This document shows positions 1-5,541 of a DNA stretch of 8,472 nucleotides, piece after piece. The notes under the pieces are model-generated. The model was not told the DNA's origin, made no database searches, and saw only the letters and a program-made list of their open reading frames with translations. The DNA lies in contig JBJEOH010000042.1 in the NCBI GenBank assembly GCA_051880615.1, positions 1-8,472 of the forward strand, given 5' to 3'. Made by a program: the position numbers and the translations under genes. The stretch comes from UBA7067 sp051880615 (GTDB taxonomy: Bacteria; Bacillota; Clostridia; Oscillospirales; Acutalibacteraceae). Position 1 is the stretch's first letter, and every line of letters begins with the position of its first letter.

Positions 1-104
1 CCGTCCACCCATTCCTGTGTTTCACCACCGCATCCCTGCAAGATGAGTCCTTCCTTGCCGTTCATACGGCGGAGATCTGTTAGGGTTATTTGGTTTATTT
101 TCAT
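1..104 (-). CDS. N-terminus of an ICE-associated hypothetical protein (partial, runs off left edge)
   Basis: An open frame starts with ATG at 104-102 and is still open at base 1, giving about 34 residues beginning MKINQITLTDLRRMNGKEGL, followed by a QGCGGETQEWVDG-like stretch. An AAAGGAA ribosome binding site lies about 9 bases upstream. I recognise this N-terminus only loosely, as one seen in small conserved proteins near the mobilisation genes of Tn1549-like elements; no function can be assigned. It follows the lipoprotein gene in the same direction but is separated from it by an intrinsic terminator, so it probably needs read-through or its own promoter. Family placement is from memory; the reading frame and start are seen directly. 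Confidence 0.6.
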   Translation of the reverse strand, partial: MKINQITLTDLRRMNGKEGLILQGCGGETQEWVD

Positions 105-120
105 TGAGATCATTCCTTTC

Positions 121-152
121 AAAAAAATAACAGCACCCGATTAAGAGTGCTG
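121..152 (-). terminator. Rho-independent terminator after the lipoprotein gene
   Basis: Read on the minus strand, CAGCAC pairs with GTGCTG (147-152 with 131-136) around a 10-nt loop, followed by TTATTTTTT. It sits 12 bases after the lipoprotein stop codon and just before the ribosome binding site of the next gene. Confidence 0.75.
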
Positions 153-164
153 TCTATACTTTAC

Positions 165-929
165 TTAGCAGTAAACTACATATATTTTGTTGTTTTCTGC
201 CATTACATTGAATGATAAGTCGCTTGGGACTATGCCGTCACTTTGATAGTAGTAGGCTACATACTCAACATCGCCGTAGCAATCTGCCGTCAGGCTTTGC
301 GTATCATCATAATATGATGCGTTTGTGGGTGAGAACCAGCTTGCGTTGCCTGTGTTTAGTGAGGAATCATATTTCATACCAAGCTGCTGACCATAAGCTA
401 TGCAGGCACTCACCGCATACTGAACATCAACCATTTTTGCTTTGGTAGGCGGTTGCGTAGGCTTTTGAGTCGGATTTTCCATAGGTTTCTGCGTTGGCGG
501 TTGTGTTGGCTTTTCAGCAGGCTTTTGAGTAGTAGTTTCGGTTTCTTTTTTAGCAGACGATTCCGATTTTTTCTGATTACTGTTCGCTGTATTCCTGCTT
601 TTGTTCTGAACCTCGGATTGTGTATTCTGAATCGAATTTGTTGCCGAAATAACCGCCGAATTTTGCCCACTGTCGGCTTTTTCTTCGGTTTTGCTATTCT
701 GTTCCGAAGGCTCTGTTCCTTTTGAAACTGTGGCTTTTTCGGTGGTGGTTGTTTCAGTTGCTTTTTCTGTTGTTGCCATTTCAGAACTTTCCCAAGATGC
801 AGAAACACCCACGGAAGTTGAAGCCGTGGGTGATAAAGAACTGTTATTCACTTTTTCTTCTGCCGTACAAGCTGTGAATGTTCCTGCCATTAATATTATG
901 CTTAACATTATTGCGATTTTCTTTTTCAT
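165..929 (-). CDS. Secreted lipoprotein with Thr/Ser-rich linker and PT(Q)KP repeats
   Basis: This encodes a 254-aa exported protein. Residues 1-20 form a signal peptide (KKK, then a hydrophobic core) ending in F-T-A-C, a lipobox with Cys21 as the lipidation site. Residues about 25-165 are low-complexity Thr/Ser/Glu/Lys sequence ending in tandem PTQKP and PTQPP units, which resembles a wall-spanning spacer. Residues 166-254 form a compact C-terminal domain rich in Tyr, Asn and Asp, ending in Cys. The start at 929 is preferred over an in-frame TTG at 974 because a good promoter (954-981) puts the transcription start near 947, inside the longer form. The domain is not one I can name; a surface-exposed or conjugation-related accessory role is a guess. 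It is a monocistronic unit with its own promoter and terminator. Confidence 0.85.
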   Translation of the reverse strand: MKKKIAIMLSIILMAGTFTACTAEEKVNNSSLSPTASTSVGVSASWESSEMATTEKATETTTTEKATVSKGTEPSEQNSKTEEKADSGQNSAVISATNSIQNTQSEVQNKSRNTANSNQKKSESSAKKETETTTQKPAEKPTQPPTQKPMENPTQKPTQPPTKAKMVDVQYAVSACIAYGQQLGMKYDSSLNTGNASWFSPTNASYYDDTQSLTADCYGDVEYVAYYYQSDGIVPSDLSFNVMAENNKIYVVYC

Positions 930-953
930 ACTATCGCCGTCCCATCTGCAACA

Positions 954-981
954 AGTATATCCAAAGAATTTCAAATGTCCA
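954..981 (-). promoter_or_regulatory. Sigma-A promoter of the lipoprotein gene
   Basis: On the minus strand TGGACA (981-976) and TATACT (959-954) are separated by 16 bases, each matching consensus at 5 of 6 positions. Predicted transcription starts near 947, about 18 nt before the ATG at 929. The intergenic stretch 982-1049 upstream is AT-rich with no convincing terminator for the preceding gene. Confidence 0.7.
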
Positions 982-1049
982 GAGTTTTTTGAATAACAAA
1001 CTATAAGTTGTTGATTTATTTGCGAATAGAAAATATCAAACTTATCACT

Positions 1050-2012
1050 CTACAATATCTGAATAGTCTCCTTCAAAACAGATAGCAGTGTATTCATCAT
1101 CTCAACACCTGGAATATGTCCTGTATTGGCAACAACTTTATATCTTAAATTTGTATTATTACTAATAGACACCATTTCTTTAACTGTTTGTGTTGACGCT
1201 ACTATATCTGTATCTCCTTGTAAAATAACGTAAGGAATTTCAACTTTTTTCAGTTGCTCTGTAAGATTTAGTCTTAGTATCTCTTTCCATAACGATGTAT
1301 TCTTCATGTAACCATTAATCATAATAGCCTTAAAGTCCTTCATCTTGTAATCCGGACTTGTTATTAGTCCTTTAACAATCGGCATCATAGGTGCTTTTTC
1401 ACCTATCTTGTTTTGGTAGGCATCTGTATACTTTCGAAGCGAATCTGATATTAACTTTAAATCTTTACCCAAAAAATTCTCTACTGTTACATTGTTGATT
1501 CTTTCCAATTTCTTTTTTGGAATACCACTTTGACATAACGCTTTCTTCACTTCATCGCAAATGAACACATTTTTTACTATCTGTCCACAAGCTATAACAG
1601 CATCAACAGCATGGGGATTTCTTTCTAGGAGTTTAGTACTCAAAATAGAGCCCCACGATGTTGAGAATATCATCATTTTATTATTCGGAAATTTCTTTTT
1701 TACATGCTCTACCAAATCTTCCGTCATCTGCACAAACGAATCTATGGAAAAAGCATCATCAATAACATAATTGTTAATTCCACAACCAAGTTGATCCCAA
1801 TAAACCACAATAAAATTGTCCGTAAACTCAGGAAACAATCCTCTACATCCAACAGACATTGGAATCGGTGTTCCCGGTCCTCCATGCAAGGTAATTATTA
1901 TTGGAGAATCTTTTTTTCTCCCCTCTATCAACACCTTCTGTTCATATCCGCCTAACGGAAATGAACACAATTCTGATATTTCATTGTTTGATATTACGTC
2001 TTTTCTTTTCAT
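1050..2012 (-). CDS. Alpha/beta hydrolase, proline iminopeptidase-like
   Basis: A 320-aa cytosolic alpha/beta-hydrolase-fold protein. HGGPG at residues 43-47 is the oxyanion-hole motif typical of the prolyl aminopeptidase (S33) group, followed by YWDQLGCG at 71-78. The nucleophile is Ser119 in S-T-S-W-G, so the first glycine of the usual GxSxG is serine. Asp269 in QGDTD and His299 in TGHIPG complete a plausible triad. Length fits the family. There is no signal peptide. Substrate cannot be deduced: it may be an aminopeptidase, esterase or lactonase. The ATG at 2012 has AGAGG 8 bases upstream. It has its own perfect-consensus promoter, and the coding sequence is more AT-rich than the methylase genes beside it, which suggests independently acquired cargo (inference). 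Confidence 0.85.
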   Translation of the reverse strand: MKRKDVISNNEISELCSFPLGGYEQKVLIEGRKKDSPIIITLHGGPGTPIPMSVGCRGLFPEFTDNFIVVYWDQLGCGINNYVIDDAFSIDSFVQMTEDLVEHVKKKFPNNKMMIFSTSWGSILSTKLLERNPHAVDAVIACGQIVKNVFICDEVKKALCQSGIPKKKLERINNVTVENFLGKDLKLISDSLRKYTDAYQNKIGEKAPMMPIVKGLITSPDYKMKDFKAIMINGYMKNTSLWKEILRLNLTEQLKKVEIPYVILQGDTDIVASTQTVKEMVSISNNTNLRYKVVANTGHIPGVEMMNTLLSVLKETIQIL

Positions 2013-2023
2013 AATATTGACCT

Positions 2024-2074
2024 CTACTCGATAAAAAACTGAAATTTACACCTCTGCAAATTCCGATTCATCAT
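2024..2074 (-). other. Possible 16-aa leader ORF upstream of the hydrolase
   Basis: Starting at ATGATG (2074-2069), a 16-codon frame ends in TAG at 2026-2024, directly overlapping the AGAGG ribosome binding site of the hydrolase. The promoter at 2081-2109 would start transcription at or next to the first ATG, so translation would have to be leaderless. It may be chance; it is listed because its position fits a leader peptide controlling access to the downstream ribosome binding site. Confidence 0.2.
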
Positions 2075-2080
2075 ACAGAT

Positions 2081-2109
2081 ATTATAAATTACTCAAAAGC
2101 AACTGTCAA
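2081..2109 (-). promoter_or_regulatory. Perfect-consensus sigma-A promoter of the hydrolase gene
   Basis: On the minus strand TTGACA (2109-2104) and TATAAT (2086-2081) are separated by exactly 17 bases, 12 of 12 consensus matches. The -35 box overlaps the stop codon of the upstream AbrB gene. Transcription would start near 2074, leaving a leader of about 60 nt. This predicts strong, probably constitutive expression. Confidence 0.85.
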
Positions 2110-2396
2110 CTTATTCTCTGTTTTTCTGCCCACAGCAGAGAAAGGTGAATAAGTGCATCTCTCTGTTCTTCTTCGGACAGGCTGTCGAGGAAATCTTCAA
2201 GGGCGAAATTTTCCTCGAATTCTTCTGCAAGTTCGTTACAGTTGTCGCAGATTTTTTCTTTCCTGACAACTACCGAGCTGTCATCAAGCTCCGTAAACGA
2301 CAGAACATCGTTGTATCTGAATCCGATTCGTTGGCGGATTTCATAGGGGATTGTAATTCTTCCTTTTTTCCCGAGAACTCTGTAAATTTTAAGCAC
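2106..2396 (-). CDS. AbrB/SpoVT-AbrB-family DNA-binding protein with C-terminal CxxC
   Basis: A 96-aa protein starting with GTG at 2396-2394. Residues 4-46 form a swapped-hairpin AbrB domain (G-K-K-G-R-I-T-I-P at 9-17, then an IRQRIG helix and VVVRKEK strand). A CDNC motif follows at 50-53, then an acidic helical tail of about 40 residues. Such proteins dimerise and bind DNA as transition-state or antitoxin-type regulators; no partner toxin is visible here. The GTG overlaps the TAG of the preceding cysteine-rich gene by one base (TAGTG), so translation is probably coupled. An upstream in-frame ATG at 2432 would add 12 residues read inside the previous gene and is less likely, because the AbrB domain begins right after the GTG. 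Confidence 0.75.
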   Translation of the reverse strand: MLKIYRVLGKKGRITIPYEIRQRIGFRYNDVLSFTELDDSSVVVRKEKICDNCNELAEEFEENFALEDFLDSLSEEEQRDALIHLSLLWAEKQRIS

Positions 2397-2593
2397 TACT
2401 CGTCCTCGCTTTCCGCAAGCTCTGCTCTGCATTCATCGCAGATACAGTCACAGCAACATTCTTTGCAATCATCATCGCATCTCTCAATCAGAATTGCTCC
2501 GTCCATAGCTGAAATCTGCACAGCACAGTCAGATGTGATTCCTGATACAATAAGTGCGTCAAGCGGTATGCTTACATAAATTCTATTTTCCAT
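2396..2593 (-). CDS. Small cysteine-rich AbrB-like protein
   Basis: A 65-aa protein. Residues 5-37 (YVSIPLDAL, SGITSD, then DGAILIE) match the pattern of the second half of an AbrB fold, where a IPxxL turn is followed by GI..D and a DG-I-I-E strand. Residues 39-55 hold eight cysteines in 17 residues, including two CxxC pairs (43/46 and 52/55), suggesting a metal- or redox-binding tail. The last residues are acidic. The start ATG lies 11 bases inside the end of the adenine methylase gene, with a GGAG site about 13 bases upstream, and its stop overlaps the next GTG. The three genes are thus one translationally coupled unit. Function unknown; a regulatory partner of the neighbouring AbrB protein is inference. 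Confidence 0.7.
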   Translation of the reverse strand: MENRIYVSIPLDALIVSGITSDCAVQISAMDGAILIERCDDDCKECCCDCICDECRAELAESEDE

Positions 2594-3563
2594 GGTTAAT
2601 AATACACTCCTTCAAAATTTGTTCTAAATCAATTTGTTGTTCGATTGTCAAGTCGAGCAGGCTCAACTGCAACGGCTTGTTTCTCTGCCTTTCATACATA
2701 TCGTAGTTGCCGATAAGCAGTTCTGGGAATTGCTCGCCTGCATTGATTCGCTGTTTCATATTGTGTAACCTTGTGAAATCAAAGAATGAGTAACCGTCAT
2801 ATAAATTGCGGATTTCTTCACAATCGTTATATGATACAAGCCATTTGCCTTTTGAATTTGCAAGCGTGTTTTTCAGCCTCAAATGGTCATCCCAAGTGAA
2901 ACCGCACTGATAAACATACTCGCTTGAATAATACGGCGGATCGCAGTAGAAAAAGGCATTATCTCGGTCATAATGCTTTATCAGGACTTCAAAATCTTGA
3001 TTTTCAATCACCGCATTTTCAAGCCGTTTTCCGACTTGTTCTATCAGTTGAAAAAGGCTCACTACTGAAAAGGGCTGACAGGCAAAGGATTTTCCTCCGC
3101 TTGAATAGCTGTATCGTAGAAGTTTAAGAAACATTACTGCTCTGCGCAAGTCATAGTCCTGTTTCATTCTGACATACAGCTCTATGACTTCTTCTGCTTT
3201 CAAGTCAGAAAGAATAATCTTCGTCAGTTCCAATTCCTCATCAAGGTACTTATCGTCAAACTTCTCCTGCCTGAAGAAATCCCTGATTGCATTAAAATCA
3301 TCCCTTGAATTTAGCGGATAAAATCCGAGCTCTTTTATAAATGCCATAGGTCTGTCACGCATACAGCGAAAGAGATTTACAAGATTATGGTTATAATCAT
3401 TGTAAACCTCAAATTTATCAGGCTTTTTCTTACCTAAAAGTACAGCTCCCGAACCTCCGAAGGGTTCAATATACCTTTCGTAATTCAGAGGGAACAGGGC
3501 ATACAAAATATGAAGGATGGAAGTTTTATTTCCCATCCAACTCACAGGGGTTTTGATATTCAT
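2583..3563 (-). CDS. DNA adenine methylase, D12 (Dam) class, orphan
   Basis: A 326-aa N6-adenine methyltransferase that would transfer methyl from S-adenosylmethionine to adenine in DNA. SWMGNK at residues 8-13 is the N-terminal FxGxK-type motif. EPFGGSG at 33-39 is the cofactor-binding motif I, and DPPY at 208-211 is the catalytic motif IV. The order and about 325-residue length fit the Dam/D12 class. ATG at 3563 is chosen; a GTG one codon earlier (3566) is directly adjacent to the GGAG site. Even from the ATG the spacing is only 2 bases, so initiation may be inefficient. No restriction endonuclease is adjacent, so it is a solitary methylase. The target sequence cannot be read from the protein. 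It heads the coupled Dam / Cys-rich / AbrB unit. Confidence 0.92.
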   Translation of the reverse strand: MNIKTPVSWMGNKTSILHILYALFPLNYERYIEPFGGSGAVLLGKKKPDKFEVYNDYNHNLVNLFRCMRDRPMAFIKELGFYPLNSRDDFNAIRDFFRQEKFDDKYLDEELELTKIILSDLKAEEVIELYVRMKQDYDLRRAVMFLKLLRYSYSSGGKSFACQPFSVVSLFQLIEQVGKRLENAVIENQDFEVLIKHYDRDNAFFYCDPPYYSSEYVYQCGFTWDDHLRLKNTLANSKGKWLVSYNDCEEIRNLYDGYSFFDFTRLHNMKQRINAGEQFPELLIGNYDMYERQRNKPLQLSLLDLTIEQQIDLEQILKECIINHGK

Positions 3564-3576
3564 CACTCCATTTCAG

Positions 3577-3693
3577 AATATCAATCGCCCCTGAAACGAC
3601 AAAAAGCCGTTGATTAAATTAAAAAAATCTAATCAACGGCTGTATATCTATTTTTGATATCAATATCAATCGCTGTCAGAAACGATTGATATT
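3577..3693. repeat. Three copies of an 11-bp repeat around a terminator
   Basis: AATATCAATCG occurs at 3577-3587 and 3662-3672, and as its exact complement at 3683-3693. The last two form a perfect 11-bp inverted repeat with a 10-nt spacer between the repressor stop codon and the adenine methylase. The sequence after the first copy (CCCCTGAAACGA) also resembles that after the second (CTGTCAGAAACGA). A protein-binding site or a duplicated attenuator are both possible. Confidence 0.6.
3600..3641 (-). terminator. Terminator downstream of the ribbon-helix-helix gene
   Basis: AGCCGTTGATTA (3605-3616) pairs perfectly with 3630-3641: a 12-bp stem with a 13-nt AT-rich loop. On the minus strand it is followed by TTTTTG, the T-run expected of an intrinsic terminator. 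It lies about 60 bases after the repressor stop and before the adenine methylase start, so it would limit read-through into the methylase unit. No good methylase promoter is seen after it. Confidence 0.7.
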
Positions 3694-3698
3694 TTATT

Positions 3699-3875
3699 TT
3701 ATTCAGTTTTATCCGGGATTTTCCCGTATTTTTCTTCAAATCGTGCTATTTCGTCCTTTATCAGGTGCAGCATATACCAATTCATTGACCTGTCATCGTA
3801 TTTTGCCACATAATCAAACTTACGCAGAAGCTCCTCGTCAATGCGCAGTGACAGATGTTTAATTTGCTTTTTCAT
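3699..3875 (-). CDS. Ribbon-helix-helix (Arc/CopG-type) transcriptional repressor
   Basis: A 58-aa protein, MKKQIKHLSLRIDEELLRKF onward, ending KIPDKTE. Residues 5-11 (IKHLSLR) form the DNA-contacting beta strand, residues about 13-26 the first helix, and about 30-49 (SMNWYMLHLIKDEIARFEEK) the second helix. This is the classical dimeric ribbon-helix-helix layout, and basic residues cluster at the N-terminus. The ATG at 3875 has GGAGG 6 bases upstream. It is divergent from the SLOG gene, and a symmetrical set of repeats lies between the two genes, so it probably represses both (inference). Two hairpins follow the stop codon. Confidence 0.85.
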   Translation of the reverse strand: MKKQIKHLSLRIDEELLRKFDYVAKYDDRSMNWYMLHLIKDEIARFEEKYGKIPDKTE

Positions 3876-3906
3876 AATTTCCTCCGTATGAACCTACTTT
3901 GAGTTT

Positions 3907-3935
3907 ATTATAAGTTCTTTTTATGATATAATGTC
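3907..3935 (-). promoter_or_regulatory. Promoter of the ribbon-helix-helix gene
   Basis: TATAAT lies at 3912-3907 on the minus strand. The -35 region is weak: GACATT at 17 bp spacing, or ATGACA at 19 bp. The start near 3900 falls inside the operator half nearest the gene, consistent with autorepression. Confidence 0.5.
3924..3932 (+). promoter_or_regulatory. Extended -10 promoter of the SLOG gene
   Basis: TGATATAAT (3924-3932) is an extended -10 element with a perfect TATAAT; the -35 region (TTTATT near 3904-3909) is poor, as expected for the extended class. The start near 3939 coincides with the first base of the plus-strand operator pair. Confidence 0.6.
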
Positions 3936-3978
3936 ATAGTGGACTTACGGTGGGTTCACTTTATTAGGAGGAATTTTT

Positions 3979-4311
3979 ATGAAACTTGCAATAATCGGCT
4001 CAAGATCACTTACAATCACCAATTTAGAGGATTATATTCCTGAAAATACTGTTGAAATAATTTCGGGTGGTGCTAAAGGTATCGACAGCTGTGCTAAAAT
4101 GTTTGCTTTAAAACACAGTTTAAAATACACAAAATTTCTGCCAAGGTACAATTTATACGGCAGAACTGCACCTTTACGAAGAAATCTTGAAATCATTTCA
4201 TATGCTGATATGGTTTTAGCCTTTTGGGACGGGAAAAGCAGGGGAACAAAATTTGTAATAGATAATTGTAAGAAAATTAATAAGCCGATTAGGATTATCA
4301 CCAAAATTTAA
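3979..4311 (+). CDS. Small SLOG-superfamily (DprA/YpsA-like) nucleotide-binding protein
   Basis: A 110-aa single-domain Rossmann-type protein. GSRSL at residues 7-11 and SGGAKGIDSCA at 29-39 are the hallmark SLOG loops (the GG-A-GID motif as in DprA). FLPRYNLYGR..APLRRN spans 53-69 and AFWDGKSRGT spans 81-90. SLOG proteins bind nucleotides or nucleotide-derived ligands; proposed roles range from DNA handling to ligand sensing in defence systems, and none is shown here. AGGAGG lies 8 bases before the ATG at 3979. It is the only plus-strand gene and converges on the C5 methyltransferase with a 4-bp overlap of stop codons (4308-4311), so no terminator separates them and antisense interference is possible. 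Control by the divergent repressor is likely. Confidence 0.85.
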   Translation: MKLAIIGSRSLTITNLEDYIPENTVEIISGGAKGIDSCAKMFALKHSLKYTKFLPRYNLYGRTAPLRRNLEIISYADMVLAFWDGKSRGTKFVIDNCKKINKPIRIITKI

Positions 4312-5030
4312 TTGACTGCTACAGAGTTTTGGTTATCCACCTTTTTAATAATCTTACCAATTTCAGCAATAACATTCACTGTCACAGCGTTACCAGCCAT
4401 CTTGTATAACCTGCTGTCGGATAGTCCTGTTGCTTTTACTTTGTCGAACTGCTCGTCCGTAAAGCCCTGTAATCTCCAGCACTCTCTCGGAGTGAGCTTT
4501 CTGATTCTGCCGATATGGACTTCTCCGTTTGGCTCAACAAAGGCTACTGCAAACTTTTCATTGTCATCGAGAACATCTGAATTTTCTACAAAAACTCCCG
4601 AATGCTCAGCTTTGCGGTTACTGATTCCCGAATCGTGCCTTGCAGTTATGCACCTTGCGATTTCTGTTAGCTTCGGATCGGGGTTCAGGTCAATGAAATA
4701 ATACGCCTGTGTTGCGGAAGTTGTCAGAGTATGCACTACCTGACTTCCTACTCGACCTCGTCTTGAGTTCTGTCCAGAAAAAGCAGTATCAATGCTGTCG
4801 CCGGGATATGCGATCTGAAAACCGTCTTTGGTTTTAGATTTTATCTGCAAGCCAAAGTTTTCAGTATCTTCAATGAGATAAAGTCCCGAATGACCGCCGA
4901 AACCGCCCGAACCGCTTGTCAGCGTACAACTTAGCCCATTTGATGAGTAGATTCGCTCACCTTGTGTTGGCTTTTCTTTGTATAAGAGCTTTTCCGCTTG
5001 TTTGCGTGAAAGATAATACTTCTCCGGCAC
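4308..5030 (-). CDS. C5 cytosine methyltransferase, C-terminal part (target recognition, motifs IX-X), shifted frame
   Basis: This frame carries the second half of a C5 methyltransferase. LSDILEDNVPEKYYLS opens a target-recognition region, QGERIYSSNGLSCTL with GGFGG and GLYLI resembles the M.HhaI recognition domain, RKLTPRECWRLQGF is motif IX, and GNAVTVNV is motif X. It is offset by one base from the N-terminal half. The frame is open back to 5468, but that upstream part is only the shifted reading of motifs I-VIII. A candidate internal start is GTG at 5030-5028 with AGAGG 5 bases upstream, giving a 240-aa polypeptide. Alternatives: one gene broken by a single-base indel, a +1 ribosomal frameshift, or a two-subunit enzyme as in M.AquI. 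The end overlaps the SLOG stop codon. Confidence 0.7.
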   Translation of the reverse strand: MPEKYYLSRKQAEKLLYKEKPTQGERIYSSNGLSCTLTSGSGGFGGHSGLYLIEDTENFGLQIKSKTKDGFQIAYPGDSIDTAFSGQNSRRGRVGSQVVHTLTTSATQAYYFIDLNPDPKLTEIARCITARHDSGISNRKAEHSGVFVENSDVLDDNEKFAVAFVEPNGEVHIGRIRKLTPRECWRLQGFTDEQFDKVKATGLSDSRLYKMAGNAVTVNVIAEIGKIIKKVDNQNSVAVN

Positions 5031-5541
5031 ATTGTCCTCTAAGATATCCGATAATGAACACTCGATTTCGTGATTGGGGTACTCCGAAATTTTTGCTGTT
5101 AAGTACCTGCCAGCACACATCATACCCCAACTCATCCAATGTACGGAGGATTGTTTCAAATGTTTTGCCTGAGTCATGGTTAAGCAGTCCGGGAACATTT
5201 TCGAGGAAGAGATACTTAGGTTTTTTAACGTCAGCAATTCGAGCAATCTCAAAAAACAGCGTTCCTCTTGTATCGTCAAATCCTTTTCTTGCTCCTGCAA
5301 TTGAGAAGGACTGACAGGGAAATCCTCCAACCAGAAGGTCGAAATCGGGTAACTGTTCGGGTACAATTTTTCTTGCGTCATCAAAGTAAAGTTCACCTCC
5401 CGTATCGTACATTGCTTCGTATGCCTGCTTTGCATATTTGTCGATTTCGCAGTATCCGACGCACTCAAAACCGCCTATGGCTTCAAGGCCTGAACGGAAA
5501 CCGCCTATGCCTGCAAACATATCAAAGAATTTGATGGACAT
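4957..5541 (-). CDS. C5 cytosine methyltransferase, N-terminal catalytic part (motifs I-VIII)
   Basis: A 194-aa polypeptide with the catalytic half of a DNA cytosine-5 methyltransferase. DMFAGIGGFRSG (7-18) is motif I for S-adenosylmethionine, GGFPCQS (72-78) is motif IV with catalytic Cys76, ENV (114-116) is motif VI, and QSRNR (156-160) is motif VIII. The frame stops at TGA 4959-4957, before the recognition domain and motifs IX-X, which are found in the next frame. ATG at 5541 is the first possible start because an in-frame TGA lies at 5550-5548. There is no ordinary ribosome binding site, and a 10-bp inverted repeat covers the start. No restriction enzyme gene is adjacent. It follows DUF4314 by 42 bases in the same direction. 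Confidence 0.8.
   Translation of the reverse strand: MSIKFFDMFAGIGGFRSGLEAIGGFECVGYCEIDKYAKQAYEAMYDTGGELYFDDARKIVPEQLPDFDLLVGGFPCQSFSIAGARKGFDDTRGTLFFEIARIADVKKPKYLFLENVPGLLNHDSGKTFETILRTLDELGYDVCWQVLNSKNFGVPQSRNRVFIIGYLRGQCAGEVLSFTQTSGKALIQRKANTR

Larger units (their letters stand above)
3889..3958. promoter_or_regulatory. Symmetrical four-repeat operator in the divergent promoter region
   Basis: On the plus strand AGTGGACTTA (3938-3947) and GGTGGGTTCA (3949-3958) are direct repeats 11 bp apart. On the minus strand AATAAACTCA (3909-3900) and AGTAGGTTCA (3898-3889) are also direct repeats 11 bp apart. The consensus is about AGTRGRYTYA, and the whole set is an inverted pair centred near 3923. 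Direct repeats about one helical turn apart are typical ribbon-helix-helix operators. Each pair covers the expected start site of one divergent promoter. Confidence 0.65.

Noticed and set aside
446..535. Tandem repeat array as a CRISPR or minisatellite
   Set aside because: The imperfect short repeats simply encode the PTQKP-type protein repeats of the lipoprotein; no spacers of uniform length.
453..808. Arg/Phe-rich and Gln/Lys-rich frames opposite or alongside the lipoprotein
   Set aside because: They are by-products of the low-complexity repeat coding; no ribosome binding sites or family features.
930..974. Longer lipoprotein with a TTG start at 974
   Set aside because: It would place 15 extra residues before the signal peptide, and the predicted transcription start (about 947) lies inside this extension.
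2145..2579. Plus-strand 144-aa frame opposite the AbrB and cysteine-rich genes
   Set aside because: Ser/Phe-rich antisense shadow; the minus-strand frames have recognisable folds and coupled starts.
3564..3610. Candidate promoter for the adenine methylase (TTGTCG, 16 bp, TATTCT)
   Set aside because: Both boxes are weak, and the start would fall on the ribosome binding site.
5031..5468. N-terminal part of a long minus-strand frame continuous with the C-terminal methyltransferase half
   Set aside because: It is the shifted reading of motifs I-VIII, which are clearly encoded in the other frame; its own sequence has no methyltransferase motifs.
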